From contig CALCBC010000058.1 in the NCBI GenBank assembly GCA_937898525.1, positions 1-32,643 on the forward strand: a stretch of 32,643 bases of DNA. The letters are read 5' to 3'. The position numbers and the translations under genes were made by a program. Each line of letters begins with the position of its first letter. Position 1 is the stretch's first letter. Of this stretch, positions 21,456-28,885 are shown piece after piece. Below the pieces are notes generated by a model. The model saw nothing but the letters and a program-made list of their open reading frames with translations, did no database searches and was not told the origin of the DNA. The stretch is from an uncultured Sphingomonadales bacterium. GTDB lineage: Bacteria; Pseudomonadota; Alphaproteobacteria; Sphingomonadales; Sphingomonadaceae.

Positions 21456-22579
21456 GCCGAACCGTGCGCATCCTTCACCTGCACTCGTCGTTCGATGCGG
21501 GCGGCAAGGAACTGCGCTGCGTGCAGCTGATCAACGCCTTCGGGCGCGAGTTCGAGCACGCCATCGTCTCCGGCGATCCCGAGCGGCGGTCGGCCGCGGC
21601 CGGGCTCGATCCCCGGATCAGAGTCGTCTGGCCGAATTTCCCGCCGCTCTCGGGCAAGCCTTGGCCATCGCGGCTCAAGAAGCTGGCCGCTGCGATGGCC
21701 GGCTACGACCTCGTCTGCACCTACAACTGGGGCGCGATGGACGCGGTGCTCGCGCACACGATGTTCGCGGACGTGTTCAAGCTCGCCCCGCTGGTCCACC
21801 ACGAGGATGGCTTCAACGAGGACGAGGCGGACGGGCTCAAGCCGAGCCGGAACTTCTACCGCCGGATCGCGCTCGGGCGCTGCTCGGCCCTCGTGGTACC
21901 GTCGCGTACGCTTGAGCGGATCGCACTGGAGACATGGTACCAGCCGCGCAGCAAGGTCCGGCTGATCCCCAACGGGATCGACACCGCGCGCATGGCGCGC
22001 AAGCAGAAGCGCGACGCGCTGCCGCGAGTGATCAAGCAAAAGGGTGAGCTGTGGGTCGGCACGCTGGCCGGCCTGCGCAAGGTCAAGAACCTGCCCGCGC
22101 TGGTCCGCGCGTTCCGTGCGCTGCCTGAGCCCTGGCAGCTGGTCATCGTCGGCGAGGGTCCCGAGCGTGCGGCCATCCTTGCTGAGGCAGAAGCCTGCGG
22201 CCTCGAGCATCGTGTGCACTTGCCGGGCTTCGTCGCCGATCCGGCGAAGGCGGTCGGCTTGTTCGACCTGTTCGCGCTGTCGTCGGTTTCGGAGCAGTTC
22301 CCGATCTCGGTCGTGGAGGCAATGGCTGCGGGACTGCCGGTGGCCGCGCCGCGGGTCGGCGACATCGCTTCGATGGTCGCAACCGAAAACGGGCCCTTCC
22401 TCGTCGCGCCCGGCGACGAGGAGGGACTTGCCGTGTCGCTCGCGGCCCTTGCCGAGGACGCGGACCTGCGCCTCCGCATCGGTGAAGCGAACCGCGCGAA
22501 GGCCCGTGCCGACTACGACCAGAACCGCATGATCGAGCGTTACGGCGCGCTCTATCGCGGGCTTGCCACCCCGCAATAG
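21452..22579 (+). CDS. Family 4-type glycosyltransferase
   Basis: A 375-residue glycosyltransferase with a GT-B fold. The N-terminal domain begins ILHLHSSFDAGGKELRCVQLI, the usual acceptor-side loop of GT4 enzymes. The C-terminal nucleotide-sugar domain starts near LIPNGIDTARM and carries the E-x7-E motif in SEQFPISVVEAMAAGLP. VGTLAGLRKVKNLPALVRAF is the typical first strand of that domain. Donor and acceptor sugar cannot be told. The start ATG 21452 overlaps the hydrolase stop by 4 nt. A hairpin follows in the 138-nt gap before the next gene. Confidence 0.9.
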   Translation: MSRTVRILHLHSSFDAGGKELRCVQLINAFGREFEHAIVSGDPERRSAAAGLDPRIRVVWPNFPPLSGKPWPSRLKKLAAAMAGYDLVCTYNWGAMDAVLAHTMFADVFKLAPLVHHEDGFNEDEADGLKPSRNFYRRIALGRCSALVVPSRTLERIALETWYQPRSKVRLIPNGIDTARMARKQKRDALPRVIKQKGELWVGTLAGLRKVKNLPALVRAFRALPEPWQLVIVGEGPERAAILAEAEACGLEHRVHLPGFVADPAKAVGLFDLFALSSVSEQFPISVVEAMAAGLPVAAPRVGDIASMVATENGPFLVAPGDEEGLAVSLAALAEDADLRLRIGEANRAKARADYDQNRMIERYGALYRGLATPQ

Positions 22580-22641
22580 GGCGCCGGCCTTCATCGCGCA
22601 TTCAGCGCGCGGGGGACAGGGCTCGCGAGGACAATTGAAAA

Positions 22642-22669
22642 GGCGGGCTCATCCGCTAAACAGCCCGCC
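22642..22669. repeat. Inverted repeat in the TPR gene leader
   Basis: Eight-base perfect arms (GGCGGGCT at 22642-22649 and AGCCCGCC at 22662-22669) enclose 12 nt. There is no T-tract on the plus strand, but the right flank reads TTTT on the minus strand. It overlaps a weak promoter-like TTGAAA (22635-22640). It may be a terminator for the glycosyltransferase gene or a leader hairpin; I cannot tell which. Confidence 0.45.
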
Positions 22670-22717
22670 AAAATCGGTAAGTTTCACCTCCTGCCAAGCC
22701 CGGAATCGACACGCTCA

Positions 22718-23503
22718 GTGGCTCTCACTCCCGAATCCCCGAACAATCGCGAGCAGAAGCTCGAGCGCGAGCAGGAAGTCCTGATGCGCGAGGTCGACGA
22801 GGCCGTGCGCAAGGCCGAGCTCGACAGCTTCGCCAGGCGCTACGGCTTGGCGATCGGCGGAGGGATCGTCCTGGCGCTGGGCCTGTTCGGCGGCTGGCTG
22901 GTCTGGACCGACTACCGCGAGGGACAGCTCGAGGAGCGCTCGGAAAAGCTCGTCGCGGCGTTCGACATGATCGACGCCGGGCGTATCGAGCAGGCTGCCG
23001 GCGAGCTCCTGCCGTTGTCCGAAGAGGGCAGTTCGGCGACGGCGGTTTCGGCCAAGTTCGCCCGCGCGGGCATCGCCTTGCGCGATAACCGGCGCGACGA
23101 GGCGATCGAGCTCTACGAGAGCATCGCCGACGACGAGGATGCGCCCCGGCCTTACCGCGATCTTGCGGCGATCCGCTCGATGGCGATCCAGTTCGACGGA
23201 ATCGATCCGCAGCGTGTGATCGACCGGCTCAAGCCCCTCGCCACACCCGGAAACCCGTGGTTCGGCAGCGCCGGCGAACTCGTCGCCATGGCTTACCTGA
23301 AGCAGAACAAGACGGACCTTGCCGGGCCGCTGTTGGTCGCGATCGCGCAGGACGAGAGCGTGCCGCAAACGCTCCGTTCACGGACCCGCCAGGTTGCCGG
23401 CCAGCTCGGTTATGACGCGATCGCCGATGTCGACGAGACGCTTGCCGAGGTGCGCGAGGGGGGCGGGGCGCCGGGCCTGCCTGCAGTGGCTCCGACCGAA
23501 TGA
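22718..23503 (+). CDS. TPR-like inner-membrane protein (YfgM/PF09976 type)
   Basis: A 261-residue tetratricopeptide-like protein of the YfgM group. The N-terminal 41 residues are polar, acidic and coiled-coil-like; a single membrane helix (YGLAIGGGIVLALGLFGGWLVW, about 42-63) follows; the remainder is a periplasmic TPR-like helical domain with ALRDNRRDEAIELYESIA and AYLKQNKTDLAGPLLVAIAQ. YfgM is linked to the SecYEG translocon and outer-membrane protein biogenesis. It starts with GTG 22718 and its end overlaps the bamB ATG by 4 nt. This pairing with bamB is conserved across many proteobacteria, which supports the assignment. Confidence 0.88.
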   Translation: MALTPESPNNREQKLEREQEVLMREVDEAVRKAELDSFARRYGLAIGGGIVLALGLFGGWLVWTDYREGQLEERSEKLVAAFDMIDAGRIEQAAGELLPLSEEGSSATAVSAKFARAGIALRDNRRDEAIELYESIADDEDAPRPYRDLAAIRSMAIQFDGIDPQRVIDRLKPLATPGNPWFGSAGELVAMAYLKQNKTDLAGPLLVAIAQDESVPQTLRSRTRQVAGQLGYDAIADVDETLAEVREGGGAPGLPAVAPTE

Positions 23504-24867
23504 AGGTGGACCGACAGATGCATTCGATCTCCCGCCCGTTGTTCCGTCTGCCGGCCTTGGCGCTGGTGCTGGCCGGCCTTGCCGCCTGCAGCTCGATCGG
23601 TATCGGCGGCAACGACGACAAGAAACGCACGCCGACTATCGGCAACCGCACGCCGATCCTCTCGCGGATTGCCAACGAGGTACGGGCCGACCCGACGCTG
23701 GCGAACGTCGCGGTCGTGCTGCCGCCGCCGCAGGTCAACAGCGAGTGGGCGCAGCCGGGCGGGAACGCCGCGAAGTCGGCGGGACATCTCGCACTCGGCG
23801 ACGCCCCGACCCGCCTGTGGACGGCGAGCATCGCCGGGGCGAGCTCGACCCGGCGTCTCGCCACCGCGCCCGTGGTCGGCGGCGGGATGCTGTTCGCGGT
23901 CGACACCCAGGGCGTCGTCCATGCGTTCGACGCGGAGACCGGAGCGCGGCGGTGGACGCACCGGGTCGAGGTAGAGAGCGACCTGCGCCACTCGACCTTC
24001 GGCGGCGGTGCCAGTTATTTCGACGGCAAGGTCTATGCCTGCAACGGGGCCGGCGACGTCTTCGCGCTCGATGCGCAGACCGGCGCGGAGCTGTGGCGCG
24101 TCAAGCCGGCCGGGCCGCTGCGCGGATCGCCGACGATCGCGTTTAACGCGGTCTACGTGATGACCACCGATAACCAGATTCATGCGCTGAACATCGCCGA
24201 CGGCACGCCGATCTGGGACAACGCGGCCGCGACGGGGCCGTCGGGCGTGTTCGGCGTCGCCGCGCCGGCCGCCGGGCAGGGCACCGTGATTGCCGGCTAT
24301 TCGTCGGGCGAGCTGGTTGCCTACCGCTACGAGAACGGTCGCGATCTGTGGTCCGACGCGCTCGCGCGGACCTCGATCTCGACCCAGGTCGGCACGCTGA
24401 CCGACGTCGACGCCGATCCGATCATCGACAACGGCCGCGTCTACGCTCTCGGCCAGGGTGGCCGCATGGCAGCCTACGAGCTCGTCACCGGCCAGCGTCT
24501 GTGGGAGCTCAGCCTCGCGGGGATTTCCACGCCGGCGGTTGCCGGCGAATGGATTTTCACGCTGACCGACGATGCCCGCCTGCTGGCGATAGCGCGCACG
24601 ACCGGACGCGTGCGTTGGGTCACCCAGCTCGAGCGGTGGCGCAATCCCAAGAAGGAGACCGGACCGATCTTCTGGACCGGCCCGGTGCTCGCCAACAACC
24701 GGCTGTGGATCGCCAGTTCCGAAGGCATCGTCCTGTCGGCCGACGTGACCACGGGTGAGACCGCCGAATTCACCGACCTCAACAACCCGGTCTCCCTGCC
24801 GCCGATCGTCGCCAACCGCATCCTCTACATCCTCGACGACAGCGGGCGGATCACCGCCTGGCGGTGA
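23500..24867 (+). CDS. bamB: Outer-membrane protein assembly factor BamB
   Basis: A 455-residue lipoprotein of the Bam complex, which folds beta-barrels into the outer membrane. A signal segment ends LAGLAA-C with C30 as the lipid site. The mature part is an eight-bladed PQQ-like beta-propeller: repeated phrases such as VVGGGMLFAVDTQGVVHAFDAETGARRWTHR, YFDGKVYACNGAGDVFALDAQTGAELWR and YALGQGGRMAAYELVTGQRLWEL occur through the length. ATG 23500 overlaps the TPR gene stop; an internal ATG (23518) is an alternative. The der GTPase gene that often follows is not here; an ICMT-like methyltransferase gene follows instead. Confidence 0.94.
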   Translation: MKVDRQMHSISRPLFRLPALALVLAGLAACSSIGIGGNDDKKRTPTIGNRTPILSRIANEVRADPTLANVAVVLPPPQVNSEWAQPGGNAAKSAGHLALGDAPTRLWTASIAGASSTRRLATAPVVGGGMLFAVDTQGVVHAFDAETGARRWTHRVEVESDLRHSTFGGGASYFDGKVYACNGAGDVFALDAQTGAELWRVKPAGPLRGSPTIAFNAVYVMTTDNQIHALNIADGTPIWDNAAATGPSGVFGVAAPAAGQGTVIAGYSSGELVAYRYENGRDLWSDALARTSISTQVGTLTDVDADPIIDNGRVYALGQGGRMAAYELVTGQRLWELSLAGISTPAVAGEWIFTLTDDARLLAIARTTGRVRWVTQLERWRNPKKETGPIFWTGPVLANNRLWIASSEGIVLSADVTTGETAEFTDLNNPVSLPPIVANRILYILDDSGRITAWR

Positions 24868-24914
24868 GGCGGCTCTTACCGGCGCCTTAACCCTTCTGCG
24901 CTAGCTCCGGCGCG

Positions 24915-26267
24915 ATGAGCGCGCCAGTTCCAGCCGCGCCGCGCCTGCCCCCGAGTGACGTCTCTCCGTGGGTCGGGCTCGTCGGCGTTGCCGCCCTGTT
25001 CGGGTGGATCGCCTTCGCGCGCCTGTGGCCCGAGATCTCGGGCGCACTCGACTTGCCCGGGCCGCGCGAAGTCCTTTCGGGGCCCCATTCGGCGCTGACG
25101 GCGATGATCGTCACCGGGCTCGCGATGGCCGCCTGGTCGCTCGCGGTCGACAAGGTGCACCGCAACCCGTCGACCGGGATCGACTGGAGCCGGCCGAGAC
25201 CGCTCCGGGCAGTCATCGACGTCTCGGTTACCAAGTTCGTCGGGCTGTGGATCACCTGGCTCGCGATCGCCGGGGTCTACTGCCTCGGGCGGTGGTACTG
25301 GGATGGGCAATACCTGTTCGCGATGCGCGTGCTTGCCATCGCCGCTGCGCCGATGGTCGTGCTGTCGGTGCCCTACGTGCTGTGGCTCGACCGCTACCTC
25401 GTCGAGCCGCGCGACCATGCCTGGCACTTCGGCGCGATGCTGATCGGCCGCGAGCCGTGGGATCCCGGCGAGGTAAAGCGCCACTGGCGCGCGTGGATCA
25501 TCAAGGGTTTCTTCAGCGCCTTCATGATCTCGATCCTCCCGCCGGGTTTTGCGGCGGTGGTCGAGGCGGACCTTTCCGCGATCGCCGCCGATCCCGTGCG
25601 GCTCGGCACGGTGCTGTTCGAGCTCTTGTTCGTGGTCGACGTGCAGATCGGCACCGTCGGTTACCTGCTGACGCTGCGCCCGCTCGACGCGCACATCCGC
25701 AGTGGCAACCCGTTCCTCGCCGGCTGGATCGCCGCGCTGCTCTGCTACCCGCCGTTCGTCTACGGCTTCATGGGGCAGGGCGGGATCATCCAGTACGAGT
25801 ACCAGACCGCGAACTGGGGGTACTGGTTCGCGGGCCACGACGCGCTGCTGTGGGCCTGGGCCACCTGGTTGGTGTTCCTCACCGCGATCTACGCGTGGGC
25901 GACGGTCGCCTTCGGCGTGCGGTTCTCGAACCTCACCTATCGCGGGGTCCTCACCAACGGACCCTACCGCTACACGCGCCATCCCGCCTACCTGTCGAAG
26001 AACCTGTTCTGGTGGTCGTCGGCGATGCCGTTCCTCGTCACCACCGGTTCGCTGCTCGAAGGCGTGCGCAACGCGGTCTTCCTCGGCCTGATCGGCGCGA
26101 TCTACTTCTGGCGGGCCAAGACCGAGGAGGCGCACCTGCTGGCGGAGGATCCGAAGTACCGCGAGTATCACGCGTGGATGGAGCGGTACGGCCTCATCAC
26201 CGCACCGCTGACTCGCGCGCTCACCCTGGTACACCCGCGACGCCTGCAGGCGCAGCCGGCCGAGTGA
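24915..26267 (+). CDS. Large ICMT/PEMT-like membrane methyltransferase
   Basis: A 450-residue polytopic membrane protein. The last 150 residues match the isoprenylcysteine/phospholipid methyltransferase superfamily: YRGVLTNGPYRYTRHPAYLSKNLFWW, an upstream TM pair, and the late SAM-site sequence FWRAKTEEAHLLAEDPKYREYHAWM. The first 300 residues hold about six further hydrophobic segments and an odd hydrophilic loop around YLVEPRDHAWHFGAMLIGREPWDPGEVKRHWRAW. Most family members are 150-280 residues long, so the N-terminal half is an extra domain of unknown role. The gene sits between bamB and ubiA. Natural substrate is not predictable; a lipid or a small hydrophobic thiol/amine would suit the fold. 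Confidence 0.78.
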   Translation: MSAPVPAAPRLPPSDVSPWVGLVGVAALFGWIAFARLWPEISGALDLPGPREVLSGPHSALTAMIVTGLAMAAWSLAVDKVHRNPSTGIDWSRPRPLRAVIDVSVTKFVGLWITWLAIAGVYCLGRWYWDGQYLFAMRVLAIAAAPMVVLSVPYVLWLDRYLVEPRDHAWHFGAMLIGREPWDPGEVKRHWRAWIIKGFFSAFMISILPPGFAAVVEADLSAIAADPVRLGTVLFELLFVVDVQIGTVGYLLTLRPLDAHIRSGNPFLAGWIAALLCYPPFVYGFMGQGGIIQYEYQTANWGYWFAGHDALLWAWATWLVFLTAIYAWATVAFGVRFSNLTYRGVLTNGPYRYTRHPAYLSKNLFWWSSAMPFLVTTGSLLEGVRNAVFLGLIGAIYFWRAKTEEAHLLAEDPKYREYHAWMERYGLITAPLTRALTLVHPRRLQAQPAE

Positions 26268-26271
26268 GGAT

Positions 26272-27174
26272 TCAGGCGTTGCCGACCACGAGACACGCCG
26301 CGGCGACCAGCAGCCCGGCGAAACGGTTGGAGCGGAACCGGGCGAGCGGGTTGGCCGGATCGGCCGGGTCGAGCGTGAACGCCTGCCACATCAGGTGCGC
26401 GCCGGCTGGCAGCAGCGCCACCAGCGCGAGCCAGTCTTCGCGCAGCAGCCAGAAGGCGAGGCCCCACAAGGTCAGCGCGAGGCAGTAGAACGCGATCACC
26501 CCGGGCTGGACATTGTTGCCGAGCCGCAGCGCGCTCGAGCGGATGCCGACGAGCGCGTCGTCCTCGCGGTCCTGCAGCGCGTAGATCGTGTCGTAGCCGA
26601 TGCACCAGAAGATCGCGCCGGCATAAAGTGCCGCCATGACGTCGAGCCGGTCCGATCGCATCGCGATCCAGCCGACCGGTGCGCCCCAGGTGAAGACCAG
26701 CCCGAGCCAGGCCTGCGGCCACCAGGTGATCCGCTTCATGAATGGGTAGGCCGCCACCAGCACGAGGCTGCCAAGGGCAACGAACTGAGCTTCGAGCCGC
26801 AATTGCAGCAGCACGACCAGCCCCACGACGCAGAGCGCGAGCAGCCAGATCCACGCCGCCTTCACGCTGACGCGGCCGCTCGCCACCGGGCGGCTGGCGG
26901 TGCGCGCGACCTGGCGATCGAGCTCGGCATCGACGATGTCGTTGTAGACGCAGCCCGCCCCGCGCATCGCGATCGCGCCGAGCAGCAGCCACAGGACGAG
27001 CTGCCATTGCAGCCCCGCGCCGGTCAGCCAGACGCCCCAGGCGCAAGGCCAGAACAGCAGCCACCAGCCGATCGGCCGATCGAACCGCGCGAGCAGCGCG
27101 AGATCGCGGAGGCGCTCCGGCAGGCGCGCGACCAGCCCGCGATGCTCGCTGTCGGGGACGATGGTCTCGCTCAT
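26272..27174 (-). CDS. ubiA: 4-hydroxybenzoate polyprenyltransferase
   Basis: A 300-residue UbiA-family prenyltransferase with about eight or nine membrane helices. It condenses 4-hydroxybenzoate with a polyprenyl diphosphate in ubiquinone synthesis. The first Asp-rich motif is NDIVDAELDRQVARTASRP and the second is DREDDALVGIRSSALRLG, both ligating Mg-diphosphate. Opening residues RDLALLARFDRPIGWWLLFWPCAWGVWL are standard. ATG 27174 is well placed; the frame is open upstream to 27579 but that part belongs to the alkD region. Its end is 4 nt from the ICMT-like gene, tail to tail. Confidence 0.95.
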   Translation of the reverse strand: MSETIVPDSEHRGLVARLPERLRDLALLARFDRPIGWWLLFWPCAWGVWLTGAGLQWQLVLWLLLGAIAMRGAGCVYNDIVDAELDRQVARTASRPVASGRVSVKAAWIWLLALCVVGLVVLLQLRLEAQFVALGSLVLVAAYPFMKRITWWPQAWLGLVFTWGAPVGWIAMRSDRLDVMAALYAGAIFWCIGYDTIYALQDREDDALVGIRSSALRLGNNVQPGVIAFYCLALTLWGLAFWLLREDWLALVALLPAGAHLMWQAFTLDPADPANPLARFRSNRFAGLLVAAACLVVGNA

Positions 27175-27194
27175 TGCAGCGGCCCTAGCCAACT

Positions 27195-27356
27195 CGTCCT
27201 CCCCGCGAAAGCAGGGACCGCATGACATGGACGCGCCACCTGCGGCACGAGATCGCCTCAGCGGGGACGACGGGCTGCTGGGGTTGAGAGCGATGGCGAA
27301 GTGGCCGGCAGGTGCGACGCTCCCGCCACGCGGTCCCGGCTTTCGCCGGGATTGCG
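27195..27356. repeat. Paired palindromic repeats in inverted orientation (REPIN-like), copies B and C
   Basis: Copy B (27195-27220) and copy C (27331-27356, inverted) match at 21 of 26 positions; each has a short stem around GCGAAAGC or its complement. They are separated by 110 nt of unassigned sequence and fill most of the gap between ubiA and alkD. A related copy lies inside the methyltransferase gene (4069-4094). Two inverted repeats with a spacer is the layout of REPINs. Confidence 0.6.
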
Positions 27357-27375
27357 GGGGCTGTAAGCGAGGTGC

Positions 27376-28086
27376 GTGGTGACTCGCCCGCGTTCCTCCC
27401 GTCTTGCCGCTGCCGTCCGCGCCGCGCTGGCCGAGGTCGCTGATCCGTCCCGGGCGCCGGGGATGCAGGCCTACATGAAGTCGGCGATGCCATATCTTGG
27501 AGTTCCCGCGGACCCGCTGCGCAAGGCGTGTCGCACGGTTTTCGCCGGGCTCGACTGGCCCGATAGCGACGCCTGGCATCGGGACGTGCTTGCGATCTGG
27601 CGCGGCGCAGCCTTCCGCGAGGAGCGCTATGCCGCGATCACGCTGACCGGAGTTCGCGCGGCGAAGCCCTATCAGGACCTCTCAGCGCTGCCTCTCTACG
27701 AGGAGCTGATCGTTACGGGGGCGTGGTGGGATTACGTCGACGTGATCGCCACCCGGCGGCTGTGGACGCTGCTCGTCAACGAGCGCGCAGCGATGCGCAA
27801 GGCGATGCTCGCGTGGAGCACCGATGCCGACCTGTGGAAACGGCGCAGCGCGATCCTCTGCCAGATCAGGGCCAAGGACAAGACTGACCTCGAGCTGCTC
27901 TACGCCTGCATCGAGCCTTCGCTCGATTCGAAGGATTTCTTCCTGCGCAAGGCGATCGGCTGGGCGCTGCGGCAATATGCCTGGACCGACCCGGAAGAAG
28001 TGCGTCGTTACGTCGCGGGGCACGCGGATCGGCTGAGCGGGCTGTCGCGCCGCGAGGCGCTCAAGAACATCAGGGGCATCGCCTGA
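27376..28086 (+). CDS. AlkD-type DNA glycosylase (DNA alkylation repair)
   Basis: A 236-residue helical-repeat protein of the AlkD family, which removes alkylated bases such as 3-methyladenine or 7-methylguanine. Diagnostic segments are GMQAYMKSAMPYLGVP, WWDYVDVIATRRLW (about residues 114-127) with the key Trp/Asp cluster, RRSAILCQIRAKDKTD, and KDFFLRKAIGWALRQYAWTDPEEV. The start is GTG 27376 (or GTG 27379), preceded by GCGAGG. The stop overlaps the rsmE ATG by one base, so these two are co-translated. A REPIN-like pair lies just before the gene. Confidence 0.9.
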   Translation: MVTRPRSSRLAAAVRAALAEVADPSRAPGMQAYMKSAMPYLGVPADPLRKACRTVFAGLDWPDSDAWHRDVLAIWRGAAFREERYAAITLTGVRAAKPYQDLSALPLYEELIVTGAWWDYVDVIATRRLWTLLVNERAAMRKAMLAWSTDADLWKRRSAILCQIRAKDKTDLELLYACIEPSLDSKDFFLRKAIGWALRQYAWTDPEEVRRYVAGHADRLSGLSRREALKNIRGIA

Positions 28087-28847
28087 TGCCGGCCACGCCG
28101 GCCTGGCCGCCGCGGAGCTCACCACGGCTGTTCGTCACGACGGAACTTGCCGAGGGTCGACCCGTGACGGTCGACGGCAATCAGGCCCACTACCTCTCGC
28201 GGGTCATGCGTGCGAGCGAGAGTGATATCGTGATATTATGCGATGATATCACTGGCGAGTGGGCCGCCGAGGTCATGTCCGTCGGCAAGCGCGAAGTCAT
28301 GCTCGCTCCGACGCGATTGTTGCGCCCGCGCGAGCAAGTTCCCGACTTCGAACTCTGTGCGGCCCTGCTCAAGAAGGACCGGTTCGATATGGTGCTCGAG
28401 AAGGCGACCGAACTCGGCGTGCGGCGCATCCGGCCGGTCCTCGCCCGGCGCTGCGTCCCCGACCGCCTCAATCCCGAGCGGGCGCTGGCTATCGTGGTCG
28501 AGGCGGCCGAACAGTGCGCGCGGACGGCGCTGCCCGAACTGCACGAGCCGGTGAAACTGGACGCGCTGCTGCGGGGCTGGTCCACAGACCGCACGCTGTT
28601 CTTCGCCGACGAGCTTGGGGGCGAGCCTGCCGCCGAGGCCTTTGCGGCCAGTTCCGGCCCGGCGTCGCTGCTGATCGGCCCGGAGGGCGGTTTCGAGGAT
28701 GCCGAGCGTGAAGCGGTCCGGTCGCTTGCCCAGGCCCACCCGATCTCGCTCGGGCCGCGAATCCTGCGCGGCGAGACGGCGGCAATCGCCGGTACGGCGC
28801 TGTGGATGGCAACGGCCGGGGACTGGCGGTCGGCCGTGACAATTTGA
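28086..28847 (+). CDS. rsmE: 16S rRNA m3U1498 methyltransferase
   Basis: A 253-residue SPOUT methyltransferase that makes N3-methyluridine at 16S rRNA position 1498. The PUA-like N-terminal domain starts PRLFVTTELAEGRPVTVDGNQAHYLSRVMR; the SPOUT knot is SLLIGPEGGFEDAEREA and SLGPRILRGETAAIAGTALW. Both are close to the family consensus. The gene follows alkD with a 1-nt overlap. A perfect 9-bp inverted repeat in an A/T-rich patch (28221-28253) lies inside it and encodes SDIVILCDDIT, so it could be nothing more than codon choice, but it stands out in this genome. Confidence 0.93.
   Translation: MPATPAWPPRSSPRLFVTTELAEGRPVTVDGNQAHYLSRVMRASESDIVILCDDITGEWAAEVMSVGKREVMLAPTRLLRPREQVPDFELCAALLKKDRFDMVLEKATELGVRRIRPVLARRCVPDRLNPERALAIVVEAAEQCARTALPELHEPVKLDALLRGWSTDRTLFFADELGGEPAAEAFAASSGPASLLIGPEGGFEDAEREAVRSLAQAHPISLGPRILRGETAAIAGTALWMATAGDWRSAVTI
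28221..28253. repeat. AT-rich inverted repeat inside rsmE
   Basis: Arms AGTGATATC (28221-28229) and GATATCACT (28245-28253) are perfect inverted copies with a 15-nt spacer that also contains GTGATATT. Base composition is far more A/T-rich than the surrounding gene. It could be a protein-binding site, a hairpin in the mRNA, or chance. Confidence 0.5.
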
Positions 28848-28885
28848 GACTGGCGCACCCTTCGCGCGTCGCCTAACGGCGCGCC

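Noticed and set aside
24876..26234. Long minus-strand frame opposite the ICMT-like gene
   Set aside because: Low-complexity Arg/Pro/Asp-rich translation with no domain, while the plus strand encodes a clear membrane methyltransferase.
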